NCBI GenBank assembly: GCA_002304925.1
Contig: DBPT01000007.1
Location: 115,550 to 179,549 of the forward strand
Direction of reading: 5' to 3'
Source of the DNA: Prolixibacteraceae bacterium UBA1413
Lineage (GTDB): Bacteria > Bacteroidota > Bacteroidia > Bacteroidales > Prolixibacteraceae
Length of the DNA stretch: 64,000 bases
Shown here: in pieces, positions 28,801-36,255 of the stretch
How positions within the stretch are numbered: position 1 is the first letter of the stretch
How the letters are laid out: the number at the start of each line of letters is the position of its first letter
Made by a program: the position numbers and the translations under genes
Notes under the pieces: model-generated
Databases searched by the model: none
What the model was told of the DNA's origin: nothing
The model's input: only the letters and a program-made list of their open reading frames with translations

Positions 28801-29073
28801 CGAAGGATGTTGTGCCAACTTGAATTTCCAAATTCCGTGGAGTGACATCACCAGCGGGGAGTTCCATTTGTTATCCTCCCGGGCTTGCTCCAGCGTGGTA
28901 TAGGGAATGAAGTGGGCGCGGGGAGCTTCCCGGTTAATCTGGTTAACCAGCGGATTTTCCCAGGCTTTCCCGGTGGGATCTTCGTAAGGAACACCCGAGT
29001 AGTCCTTGTATGGCGAACAGCCGCTGAATAAAATGGCTGCCAGTAAAATAAACATAATAATTTTGCCTTTCAT
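25855..29073 (-). CDS. Glycoside hydrolase family 2, LacZ-type beta-galactosidase, lipoprotein
   Basis: A full-length LacZ-type enzyme of 1072 residues hydrolysing terminal beta-galactosides. Lipobox ILFSGC follows the basic N-terminus. The five LacZ domains are present in order: sandwich (WKFKLAQHPSQRP..., VPGNWEKQGF), two Ig-like domains, TIM barrel and the large C-terminal beta-sandwich (LGLIPDFWRAPTDNDFGNG). The acid/base is Glu485 in SLGNEAGNG and the nucleophile Glu548 in QCEYAHAMGNS. It is the last gene after GH3 and cysteate synthase on the minus strand. Lipid anchoring indicates a periplasmic or surface site. Confidence 0.95.
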   Translation of the reverse strand: MKGKIIMFILLAAILFSGCSPYKDYSGVPYEDPTGKAWENPLVNQINREAPRAHFIPYTTLEQAREDNKWNSPLVMSLHGIWKFKLAQHPSQRPFWFFKNNYDTRKWDEITVPGNWEKQGFDYPIYVNVVYPHKATPPVIEGDYNPVGSYKRTFGVPATWKGKEVFLHVGAVSSNMTLWINGEFVGYSEDSKTPAEFNITKFLKRGENSIAMEVFRWCDGSYLEDQDFWRMSGITRDIFLQARNPQHIRDFRVWSGLDSTYQDGILNLSVELLNSAENSVPVTLEFELNDGANTLVSFSRDLETPEAHRLSVSTTDTIPEVKKWTAETPNLYELLITLKNKDGEILEVLKQDVGFRTSEIKNGRFHINGQYVYLKGTNIHEHHEKNWHVVDEETMLKDIQLMQSHNINTVRTSHYPQPELFYKLCNKYGLYVVDEANIESHGMGYGRRSLAKDSIWKAAHLYRTENVFERDKNQPSVVIWSLGNEAGNGVNFYATYDYLKSVEKSRPVQYEQAHQDRNTDIFCPMYMRIEHMEKYAQTNPERPLIQCEYAHAMGNSVGNLQDYWDVIEKYDALQGGIIWDWVDQGLLTEDEEGNPFWAYGGDFGPDTVYTDGIFCCNGLVNPDRSVKPQLLEVKKVYQYIGFSPVNLATGEIAIVNKYGFRNLSDFDFLWEVTGDGKVVSSGTLAPVNAAPGEVVKVKTEYAFDPQPGTEYFLTLRAKQREPHGLVEAGWEAAAEQFTLPYYEKAPETLVKKLPAVSVSETETSVTVSGEGFTVAFDKSTGIMTSYKKGDTEFLKLGLIPDFWRAPTDNDFGNGLNKRSRVWRKAGETRKIKEIKVMHQGPAARVTLNFDLVNEAGEPIAAYQSAYTIYGSGDIRVDNHFKMTKDGLPEIVRMGMNLLMPRHFDQITWLGRGPQENYQDRRTGAFVGLYKMPVADCYFPYVRPQENGNRTDVRWAAVTDANGSGLLFKGLPLLEVTAHHQIMEDFESPVNSVGRFSDGQKVVNRHVNDVKPRDLTSVNIDFKQMGVGGDNSWGAWTHDQYRLTGKEYNYSFLMRPVKAGDDLAEAGKLSFVL

Positions 29074-29102
29074 ATCGCTTTGGTTTTTTGGTTCATTTCC
29101 TA

Positions 29103-29110
29103 CAAATGTA
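29103..29110 (-). promoter_or_regulatory. Candidate -7 box (TACATTTG) for the LacZ-type gene
   Basis: Minus-strand TACATTTG fits TAnnTTTG and lies 29 nt before the start codon, so the GH2 gene may have its own promoter in the 86-nt gap after GH3. Confidence 0.4.
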
Positions 29111-29159
29111 TACTTATTTCCTGAAAAACAGGATTTTAATTTTGTGCCTTGCCGCCTGC

Positions 29160-31316
29160 TCAGTTGATCTTCAGTTGTCCGATTAATCGCCGGTCGGCAG
29201 ACGATCCTCCCACAAAAAATGCCACGCTTCCCTTTTCCAGGGCGAAGGTTTTTTCCTGGTCATCCCAGTATTTCAGCTCTTCTGCCGGCAGGAGGATGGT
29301 CACCTTCCGGGTTTCCCCGCTGCGGATGTGCACTCTTTTGAATCCTTTCAGTGTGATGGGGGGTCTTTTGACCTTCGACCCCGGGAAGGAGACATAGAGC
29401 TGGGCAACTTCGTCACTGTCGAATCGGCCGCTGTTTCTGAGCAGAAAAGAGATGCAGACGGTATCCCCTTCACATGCTGTTTTTTTATCGGTCCGGAGTT
29501 TCGAATATTCAAAGTCGGAATAGGAAAGGCCGTATCCAAAGGGGAACAGGGGTTTGTGCCTTGTGTACATATACGTACGGTTGTTCCGGATGTCGTAATC
29601 GAGAATCGGGGGGAGGTGTTCGATGGATTCAGGCCAGGTCTGAACCAGTCGGCCTGCCGGACTGACAGAACCGAAAAGGACATCGGCCAGGCCATTTCCG
29701 AGTTCCTGGCTTGACTGGGTGATGTGGACGATGGCAGGAATATTTTCCTTTGACCAGGGGATGGCATAGGGGAAGCTGGATACCATGACGAGGATGGTGT
29801 TGGGGTTGGCAGCCAGCACCAGTTTTGCCAGGTCTTCCTGTTCCAGGGAGATTGCCTGGCGGTCGACATCTTCGCGGCCGTCGCTGGCCACCTGGTTCTG
29901 ACCCCATCCCAGGCCATACCCCAGGGGGTGGTTTCCCAGGCATACGATGGCAACGTCGGCTTGTGATGCCAGGATAACCGCCGAATCGGCTTTGTTGCTC
30001 ATGGCAAATAAGACTTTCACCCCTTCTCCTGCGACCCGGCGGATCCCCTGAAGTGGGGTGACGGCGTAGGGCGGGGTGCCGGCATACCAGTCAGAGATCA
30101 CCACATCGGCCCGGGGACCTACCACGGCTATCGATTTGATTTTTTCTTTATCAAGAGGCAGCAGCCGGTTTTCATTTTTCAGCAGAACCAGTGACCGGGC
30201 GGTGGCCTCTCGTACCAGTTGATGGGTCTCCGGCTTGGTCCAGGGGGCGATGGTGTCGACGATCCCGATCGCGGAATATGGATTTTCGGGCGATTGGTCG
30301 AGCAATCCCAACCGGAGCATCACCCGCAGGTTTCCCCGTACTGCCCTGTCGATATCCTTTTCACTGATGAGTCCGGTCTCCAGGGCTTTGTTCAACGGTT
30401 CCCGGTAATTATCCAGGAACATGGTGATGCCGGCATTGATGCATGCGGCAGCGGCAACGGTGAGGTCAGGATAATATTGATGGGCGGTGAGCAGCAGCCT
30501 GAAGGCGCCGCCGTCGGTAGCGATGATACCATTCTGGCCCCATTCGTTGACGGTGGTATTTGTCAGCACCGGGTGGACGGTACAAGGGATGCCGTTGTAT
30601 TTGTTGTAGGCGGCCATATAAGCGCGGGAACCCCCTTTGGTAATCCCTTTGTAAAAGGCATATCCGTAATATTCCCTGAAGAGTTGTTCGTCGAAATCGG
30701 AAGAGTTGACGGTCCGGTTGTTTTCGTTGCTGTTGGCCAGGAAGTGCTTCATCAGGGAGGCTGTTTTCCAATATTTCGGGTGGTCCCCCTGAAGTCCTTT
30801 CACGAAAGCGGTCGTCAGGGATGCCGCAAGGAAGGCATCCTCTCCGAAACATTCTTCGGTGCGGCCCCAGCGGATATCCCTGCCCAGGTCGGCATTGGGA
30901 GCAAAAACTATCAGTCCGGCGCTTCCGTAGCGGGGATTCTGGGCCAGAAAACGGGCCTCCTCGGCTTCCAGAGAAGCTATCTGCGTCATCATTTCCGGAT
31001 CCCACATCTGTGCAAGCCCGATGGCCTGGGGAAAGGTGGTAGTGGGCGATGCCCCCTTCCCTTTGACGGCCCAGTTTGCCGGTCCGCTGAGCGCCAGTCC
31101 GTGCAGTCCCTCCACCGTGCGTGTCCCTCTTATCCCCAGGCGGGGAACGGACAGCCGTGTTGAAAGGCAGCTTACTTTTTCTTCTTTCGTCATCAGGGAG
31201 ATCAGGTTGTCGAGCCGCTCCTCTTCAGTAAGGCGGGTATCCTGAAACGGATAGGGCTGAGCTGACAACTGCAGGTGGAAAAGAAACAGAACAAAAAGAA
31301 AGAACGGGCGCTTCAT
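29160..31316 (-). CDS. Glycoside hydrolase family 3, beta-xylosidase-like
   Basis: A 718-residue GH3 protein with signal peptide MKRPFFLFVLFLFHLQLSAQ. Its motifs (FQDTRLTEEERLDNLISL, GLHGLALSG, PQAIGLAQMWDP) are those of the xylosidase/arabinosidase branch of GH3 rather than the BglX branch of the other two copies. The nucleophile is Asp268 in IATDGGAF. KHFLANSNENNR and the fibronectin-III-like terminal domain are present. It begins 66 nt after the cysteate synthase gene and ends 86 nt before the LacZ gene. Activity on xylo- or gluco-oligosaccharides is inferred from the branch. Confidence 0.9.
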   Translation of the reverse strand: MKRPFFLFVLFLFHLQLSAQPYPFQDTRLTEEERLDNLISLMTKEEKVSCLSTRLSVPRLGIRGTRTVEGLHGLALSGPANWAVKGKGASPTTTFPQAIGLAQMWDPEMMTQIASLEAEEARFLAQNPRYGSAGLIVFAPNADLGRDIRWGRTEECFGEDAFLAASLTTAFVKGLQGDHPKYWKTASLMKHFLANSNENNRTVNSSDFDEQLFREYYGYAFYKGITKGGSRAYMAAYNKYNGIPCTVHPVLTNTTVNEWGQNGIIATDGGAFRLLLTAHQYYPDLTVAAAACINAGITMFLDNYREPLNKALETGLISEKDIDRAVRGNLRVMLRLGLLDQSPENPYSAIGIVDTIAPWTKPETHQLVREATARSLVLLKNENRLLPLDKEKIKSIAVVGPRADVVISDWYAGTPPYAVTPLQGIRRVAGEGVKVLFAMSNKADSAVILASQADVAIVCLGNHPLGYGLGWGQNQVASDGREDVDRQAISLEQEDLAKLVLAANPNTILVMVSSFPYAIPWSKENIPAIVHITQSSQELGNGLADVLFGSVSPAGRLVQTWPESIEHLPPILDYDIRNNRTYMYTRHKPLFPFGYGLSYSDFEYSKLRTDKKTACEGDTVCISFLLRNSGRFDSDEVAQLYVSFPGSKVKRPPITLKGFKRVHIRSGETRKVTILLPAEELKYWDDQEKTFALEKGSVAFFVGGSSADRRLIGQLKIN

Positions 31317-31382
31317 GGTTTCGCAGGTATTTATGGTTTTTTCAGGTCATCAAAAAATCAGGCGGCGCAAAAGAGCCGGGAA

Positions 31383-32675
31383 TCAGCGGAACAGCCTGGA
31401 GGCTTTGTCTTTCACTTCTGCGGGATCGGGATCGGCGGGAAAAACCAGGGAGGGTTTGAGATACCAGAGTTTGTTTTCAGCCTTGTATCTTTCCTCCCCG
31501 CCTCCGGTGATGTTGAGCATGATAATGGCATCTTTGGCCACCCTGTTTTGTAAGGCGACCTCGACGAGGGAAGCCGTGGCCACTGCGGAGGCAGGGTGTA
31601 TGTCATTTCCCTCGGTTTCCCGGAAGAGGCGGGCGGCATCCCTGGCCTTCTCGTTGGTGACAGCCAGCACGTCTCCCCCCGAATCGGTAAGTGCATCGAA
31701 AAGTCCGCCTGCCAGGGAGTAAGGTGGTTTTCTGTTGGAGAGCACTTTGGCATCTATGGTTTCCACCTGTGTACGGGCGAGTTGTTCATCGAGGGGAAGC
31801 ATGTCCCGGGAGCCTGCTTTCCAGGCGTCGTAGATGGGAGTGAAAGGAGCATTCTGAGAAACCAGGAGTTTCATTTTTCTTTTGCCGAAGCGGCCGTCAG
31901 CTAGAAAGCGGAGGTTGGCTTCCCAGGCGGCGATGGCGCCCGTTCCGCTGCCCACTGCCTGGAAATAGCAGTCAGGGATTTCGCCGATGGTCGTGACGGC
32001 AGAGAGGAGGGTGGTTCCCATTCCATCGCGACGGGCAACATTTTTTGCCCCGCCTTCGGCGATAAATCCATCAACGGAGGCGATAAGGGTTGACAGATGA
32101 ATGGCATCGAAATAGTCACACCCCTTTTTGCTGCACACCAGTTTCACGCAATCGTTCAGCGGTTCACGAAACCAGAGGGCGTTCAGGTTGTCCTCAGGGA
32201 CGCAGAGGAGGAGCGGAATCTTGTTTTCGGAACATACTTTGGCAAAGGAACGCGATGTATTCCCGGCAGAAGCGACCACCAGGATCTTTTCATTTCGGGA
32301 GTCCATGCGGGCGCAAACCGAGTAAGCCTCGGTTTCCTTGAAGGAACAGGTCTGCATGAGAGCCCCCCTTTCAGGCCACCACCCGCTGAAGGTGATCCAC
32401 AGATTTTCGAGCCCCAGTTTTCGGGCCAGTTTTTCACTTTTGTAGGTTACCGGCGCCGAGGAGCCTTCCAGTATCCGCTGAATGGGCAGCCAGTCGCCGA
32501 ATTTGTACAATCCGGGCTGGTCATCCCTTACCACCAGCTGACGGTTTTCATAGACAGCCCTGATCAGCGAGGGGATTGTTTCGCCGGGTGCATCCAGGGT
32601 CCAGCCGGTGTCTCCGAATACCTGTCCGGAACGTACTGACTGCAGGTAGTACCTGGTTTTTTCAAAATTCATCAT
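31383..32675 (-). CDS. Threonine-synthase-like PLP enzyme, probable cysteate synthase
   Basis: A 430-residue fold-type II PLP enzyme with no signal peptide, so cytoplasmic. Lys113 in CSFKETEAY is the expected Schiff-base lysine; VASAGNTSRSFAK and VGSGTGAIAAWE are the phosphate-binding and active-site loops. The N-terminal DTGWTLDAP and the overall layout match cysteate synthase, which makes L-cysteate from O-phosphoserine and sulfite, better than true threonine synthase. In Bacteroidota cysteate feeds capnine-type sulfonolipids. Upstream of two glycosidase genes on the same strand, with no obvious link to them. A threonine synthase paralogue remains possible. Confidence 0.75.
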   Translation of the reverse strand: MMNFEKTRYYLQSVRSGQVFGDTGWTLDAPGETIPSLIRAVYENRQLVVRDDQPGLYKFGDWLPIQRILEGSSAPVTYKSEKLARKLGLENLWITFSGWWPERGALMQTCSFKETEAYSVCARMDSRNEKILVVASAGNTSRSFAKVCSENKIPLLLCVPEDNLNALWFREPLNDCVKLVCSKKGCDYFDAIHLSTLIASVDGFIAEGGAKNVARRDGMGTTLLSAVTTIGEIPDCYFQAVGSGTGAIAAWEANLRFLADGRFGKRKMKLLVSQNAPFTPIYDAWKAGSRDMLPLDEQLARTQVETIDAKVLSNRKPPYSLAGGLFDALTDSGGDVLAVTNEKARDAARLFRETEGNDIHPASAVATASLVEVALQNRVAKDAIIMLNITGGGEERYKAENKLWYLKPSLVFPADPDPAEVKDKASRLFR

Positions 32676-32797
32676 ATATCTTTTAGTATGGCAAAATTAG
32701 AAAAATAAACCCAAGAAAGAAGCGGCGCCTCCGACACTGCCCGAAATGTGGGCCACCGGGCTTCATTGATATCCGCCACTGATCTTGATCTTTACCT

Positions 32798-32836
32798 CAC
32801 CCTCAGGAAGCGTCTCTGGCCTGCTTCCTGAGGGTG
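32798..32836 (-). terminator. Perfect 14-bp hairpin overlapping the CPBP stop codon
   Basis: CACCCTCAGGAAGC (32798-32811) is exactly complementary to GCTTCCTGAGGGTG (32823-32836) with an 11-nt loop. The stem contains the last codons and stop of the CPBP gene. It ends a three-gene transcript, but no T-tract follows, so it may stabilise the 3' end or act with a termination factor. Confidence 0.55.
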
Positions 32837-33732
32837 AACAGGACGATTCCTCCCAGGATCAGGCTTGCGGCGGCGTAAGGCCAGTATTCGGTTCCGGCGC
32901 CGAACTCTTCGATTTCGGGAGCGATGATATCATGATCGATCATCCAGAGGGCGATGACTGCCCCGGCATTGTTTACAAAGTGGGCGAGAACGGGTAGCCA
33001 GAGGGATCCGCTCCATACCAGCAGGTATCCGAACATTCCTCCCAGGAGCATCCGGGGAATGAAGCCATAAAACTGCAGGTGAAGGGCGCTGAAGAGGATG
33101 GCAGCCAGCCAGATCCCCCAATGATGACTGCGGGTCCAGCGGGTCAGCTGTTGCTGGATCACACCCCTGAAGAGGAGTTCTTCTCCGAAGGCGGGAAGGA
33201 TGGCAACCATCAGGAGGTTGAAAAGGAGTCCCCCTATTCCGTCGACTTCAAGAAAAGCCGCGGTAAGCTCTTCCGCATTCTTCTCGGCAGTCCGCATCCA
33301 CTCTTCCAGGCGCCCGAGGAAGGGGGGTAGATGCATCTCAGCGTTGAGGGAGCCGGTGAAATTAATAAACGGATTAATGACAAAGACCAGCAGGATGACC
33401 AGGATGCAGGATACTGCTCCGGCAGTCCGGTCAAGGGAGAGGTACCGCATGACGCGGCCATCGAGGAGCCATGCAACCAGGAACGATGGTACTATGAAAA
33501 GACCGATGGCCTGGGCGGTCTGAAAAAATTTAAGCAGCCGTATGGTCTCGGGGTCATCAATATTCAGTCCCTCCAGCATCGATGTAACCCTTCCTATTCC
33601 GAAGAAGGGAATGGCAACAAGGGCTGCGATGAATTGTACGGCCAGAAAAACCACCAGCACGATAAATGCGCTGAACATCAAAGCGGAAAAGGGTTTCAGA
33701 TCCCTGAACTGCGTGAAAGGACTTCCGGTCAT
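32803..33732 (-). CDS. CPBP family intramembrane metalloprotease
   Basis: A multi-pass membrane protein of 309 residues. A GTG at 33750 would extend it by six residues, but the ATG at 33732 is preferred. It has about eight hydrophobic segments and the three conserved CPBP (ABI/Rce1-like) motifs: EELLFRG, FSALHLQF and HFVNNAGA, carrying the Glu-Glu and His residues of the catalytic site. Members process prenylated or other membrane proteins, or act in bacteriocin self-immunity. It is last in a run with the PHP phosphatase (22 nt upstream) and DUF1080 lipoprotein. Substrate unknown. Confidence 0.88.
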   Translation of the reverse strand: MTGSPFTQFRDLKPFSALMFSAFIVLVVFLAVQFIAALVAIPFFGIGRVTSMLEGLNIDDPETIRLLKFFQTAQAIGLFIVPSFLVAWLLDGRVMRYLSLDRTAGAVSCILVILLVFVINPFINFTGSLNAEMHLPPFLGRLEEWMRTAEKNAEELTAAFLEVDGIGGLLFNLLMVAILPAFGEELLFRGVIQQQLTRWTRSHHWGIWLAAILFSALHLQFYGFIPRMLLGGMFGYLLVWSGSLWLPVLAHFVNNAGAVIALWMIDHDIIAPEIEEFGAGTEYWPYAAASLILGGIVLFTLRKQARDAS

Positions 33733-33754
33733 GATATAACTTAATGTCACGGGC

Positions 33755-34537
33755 TCATATTCTGAGCCATGATCTTTTTCTTTCGTGGAAACGGACGATT
33801 TGGTGATAGCCTGTTTTTTTCAACAGGGAGAGTGCCTGGCTGTAATGGCGTGCGATCTGGGAAGGATGGTGGGCGTCGGAACTCAGGGTCACCGGAATAT
33901 CATGGGCAAAGAGGATTTCGAGCCAGCGGGGGGAAGGATAAAACTCGGCACATGGCTTGTCGAGACCGCCGGTGTTCAGTTCAACGACGAGCCCCGCCTG
34001 TCTGATGATCCTTGCCGTTTCTTCGTAAAGCGGGGTTTGGTCGCTTTCGGGATACACGCAGAACTTTTTGATGATGTCCAGGTGCCCCAGCGTGTCGAAA
34101 AGTCCCGATGCCGCAGCCTGCTGAAGAAGGCGGTAATAGATTCCGTAGAGTTCGTCGTTGCTCCATTTTCCGTAAAGCGACTCATCGCCGTCGAAATTCC
34201 AGTCGTCGATGAAATGAACCGATCCGATGACATAATCAAGGGGGAGGGAGTCTATGATGCGGGCGATTTCCGCTTCTCTTCCGGGGAAATAGTCCATTTC
34301 GATGCCATAACGTATCGAAATGAGGTGCCCGTATTTTTCCCTGATCTCCTCGATCTGCCGGGTCATCACGGGCAAGTCGACCTCCTGAATGGCCCAGGTC
34401 ACCGGTTTCAGTCCGACATGGTCGCTGAATCCGACCTCATCCATTCCCTTTTCTATGGCGGCCAGCACCATCTGTTCATAGGAAGCGGTACCGTCAGAAA
34501 GGAGAGAATGGGTGTGGTAATCAACCATACCCCTCAT
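33755..34537 (-). CDS. PHP-domain phosphatase, histidinol-phosphatase-like
   Basis: A 260-residue cytoplasmic PHP-superfamily protein. The metal-binding motifs are DYHTHSLLSDG at the N-terminus, GFSDHVG, RYGIEMDYF, GSVHFID, LGHLDIIKK and SSDAHHP near the end, all in the order of HisK-type histidinol-phosphatases. The product would dephosphorylate histidinol phosphate in histidine synthesis, although no other his genes are nearby, so another phosphoester is possible. It starts 6 nt after the DUF1080 gene stop and is followed by the CPBP protease gene. Confidence 0.85.
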   Translation of the reverse strand: MRGMVDYHTHSLLSDGTASYEQMVLAAIEKGMDEVGFSDHVGLKPVTWAIQEVDLPVMTRQIEEIREKYGHLISIRYGIEMDYFPGREAEIARIIDSLPLDYVIGSVHFIDDWNFDGDESLYGKWSNDELYGIYYRLLQQAAASGLFDTLGHLDIIKKFCVYPESDQTPLYEETARIIRQAGLVVELNTGGLDKPCAEFYPSPRWLEILFAHDIPVTLSSDAHHPSQIARHYSQALSLLKKTGYHQIVRFHERKRSWLRI

Positions 34538-34543
34538 GGTTGT

Positions 34544-35248
34544 TTAAAGCTCCCTGATCTTGATGTTCCTGAAAAGTGTCAGCCCGCCATGGTCCTGAAG
34601 TCCGATGTGTCCGATCTCCGCAATTCCGTAGGTGGGCACATCTTTCCATTTTCCGGCATTTTTGCGGGCGTTCCAGTCATCATCCCAGAGCTCGTACTCG
34701 ACAACCTTTGCTCCGTTGAGCCAATGCTCCACATGGGTACCGTTGACGATCAGCCGGGTTTCATTCCACTTGTCGAGGGGTTGTACAGAAGCCCCCACCG
34801 GGGCGTGCATGCCATAGTTGGCACCGCTGTACTGGTCGGCTTCCAGGGGATCGGGCCAGCCTTTGTCATCGATAAGCTGATATTCCGGCCCGGTCTGGTA
34901 AATGGCCTGGGCAACCCCTTCCTGGACATGGAAAAAGATGCCGGAATTGCTCCTTGAGGCTACCTGCCATTCGATATACAGTTCAAAATTCCTGTATTGC
35001 TTCCGGGTGATGATGTCCCCGCCAAAATCACTTCCGACCCCGGAATTTTTCATGATGCCATCTTCCACTTTCCAACCGGTGGGTTCTCCGCCGTTATAAA
35101 GTTTCCAGTTGCTCATGTCGACGCCGTTGAACAGCAATTCCCATCCTTCGGCGATTTCGGCTTCGGTCAACGTGTTAATTTTTTGTTCTTTGGAGCCGCA
35201 GGAGATCAATGCTACGGTCAAGGCTAAGAGGAAAAACAGTTTCTTCAT
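34544..35248 (-). CDS. DUF1080 (3-keto-disaccharide hydrolase-like) lipoprotein
   Basis: A 234-residue lipoprotein from the ATG at 35248 (MKKLFFLLALTVALISC); a longer frame to 35296 adds a non-signal extension. The rest is one concanavalin-like jelly roll with the DUF1080 hallmarks GWELLFNGVDMSNWK, WKVEDGIMKNSG, NSGIFFHV and GHIGLQDHGG. Characterised DUF1080 proteins cleave 3-keto-glycosides by hydrolysis or beta-elimination. A secreted isomerase-fold protein that often accompanies them lies at 18.9 kb, but the required 3-dehydrogenase is not in the window. First gene of the DUF1080-PHP-CPBP run. Confidence 0.85.
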   Translation of the reverse strand: MKKLFFLLALTVALISCGSKEQKINTLTEAEIAEGWELLFNGVDMSNWKLYNGGEPTGWKVEDGIMKNSGVGSDFGGDIITRKQYRNFELYIEWQVASRSNSGIFFHVQEGVAQAIYQTGPEYQLIDDKGWPDPLEADQYSGANYGMHAPVGASVQPLDKWNETRLIVNGTHVEHWLNGAKVVEYELWDDDWNARKNAGKWKDVPTYGIAEIGHIGLQDHGGLTLFRNIKIREL

Positions 35249-35463
35249 TTTGTTGGTTTTGAATTTTGTCACGAAATTAACAATTCTCATCGACATGACC
35301 AGCTCAGGAGGTTAACATTATTTACATTTCCATCTTCTGTAATTTGCTTCGCGCTTACAGGTGCGATACCGATCATTCCTAATTGTTACAGTTAACACCC
35401 AATGTAAGGATCTGATGTTTACTTCGTCCTGAATTACTTTAAGGTTTAGCGGTTTTTATCTCT

Positions 35464-36123
35464 TCAGGAAGGGAATCGACCTCCTGAACTCCTTCCCTGT
35501 GGCAGTTCCTCCCAGAGGGAGCGTTGTTCATCGGTCAGCCGGAAGGTTTTGCGGTGGTAAGGGGTGATTCCCAATTTTCTGATGGCTGCCCTGTGGGCGG
35601 CGGTAGGGTAACCTTTGTTGTGGTTCCAGTCGTAGGCGGGGAATTCGCCATGGAGGCGGAGCATGATCTCATCGCGGTGGGTTTTTGCCAGGACTGAGGC
35701 GGCGGCTATGGGGAGGAAGGTGGCATCTCCCCTGGTGATGCAGGTGTGGGGAATGTCAGTCAGGTTTCTGAAACGGTTCCCGTCAATAAGAAGGTGGTCG
35801 GGTTTATGCTTTAAGGCAGCGACGGCCTTGTTCATGGCGGCAAAACTGGCTCTGAGGATGTTCATTTCATCGATTTCGGCGGGAGAAACTATGGCTACAG
35901 CCCAGGCCAGAGCTTCCGATTCAATGACTCCTCTCAACAGGTTTCTGACGTTTTCGGTAAGCTGTTTGGAATCGTTGAGCAGAGGATGGTAAAATCCGGC
36001 GTGAAGGATGACTGCCGCCGCCACTACCGGGCCGGCAAGGCATCCCCGGCCGGCCTCGTCACAACCGGCTTCCGTCCTGTCAGGCAGGAGATATGAAAGG
36101 AGGGAAACCTCTTTTTTTTTCAT
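35464..36123 (-). CDS. rnhB: Ribonuclease HII
   Basis: Removes RNA from RNA-DNA hybrids and misincorporated ribonucleotides. The 219-residue protein has the typical length and motifs: AGCDEAGRGCLAGPVVAAAV near residue 20 with the catalytic Asp-Glu pair, HLLIDGNR with the third Asp, and SVLAKTHRDEIM. The C-terminus HKGYPTAAHRAAIRKLGITP-type segment is conserved. The gene is on the same strand as the glycosyltransferase 132 nt upstream, with a 15-bp tandem repeat in the gap. Confidence 0.95.
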   Translation of the reverse strand: MKKKEVSLLSYLLPDRTEAGCDEAGRGCLAGPVVAAAVILHAGFYHPLLNDSKQLTENVRNLLRGVIESEALAWAVAIVSPAEIDEMNILRASFAAMNKAVAALKHKPDHLLIDGNRFRNLTDIPHTCITRGDATFLPIAAASVLAKTHRDEIMLRLHGEFPAYDWNHNKGYPTAAHRAAIRKLGITPYHRKTFRLTDEQRSLWEELPQGRSSGGRFPS

Positions 36124-36181
36124 CGGATCTCAATCATCATTGGCATTTCAAACACAGGCAGGAGGAAAAGGGGCATTGTCC

Positions 36182-36241
36182 GGTCCTCCGGCTTCCCGTC
36201 CTCCGGCTTCCCGTCCTCCGGCTTCCCGTCCTCCGGCTTCA
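36182..36241. repeat. Four tandem copies of a 15-bp unit
   Basis: The unit CGTCCTCCGGCTTCC occurs four times in a row, with single changes at the first base of copy 1 and the last base of copy 4. It lies in the gap between the glycosyltransferase and rnhB genes and is outside both coding regions. Near-perfect identity suggests recent expansion, and copy number may vary between strains. Confidence 0.9.
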
Positions 36242-36255
36242 CCTCAACCTTAACC

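Noticed and set aside
33785..34957. 390-codon plus-strand frame across the PHP and DUF1080 genes
   Set aside because: Spans two real minus-strand genes and their junction; no family resemblance.
36182..36241. Tandem repeat considered as a CRISPR array
   Set aside because: Units are directly adjacent with no spacers and only 15 bp long.
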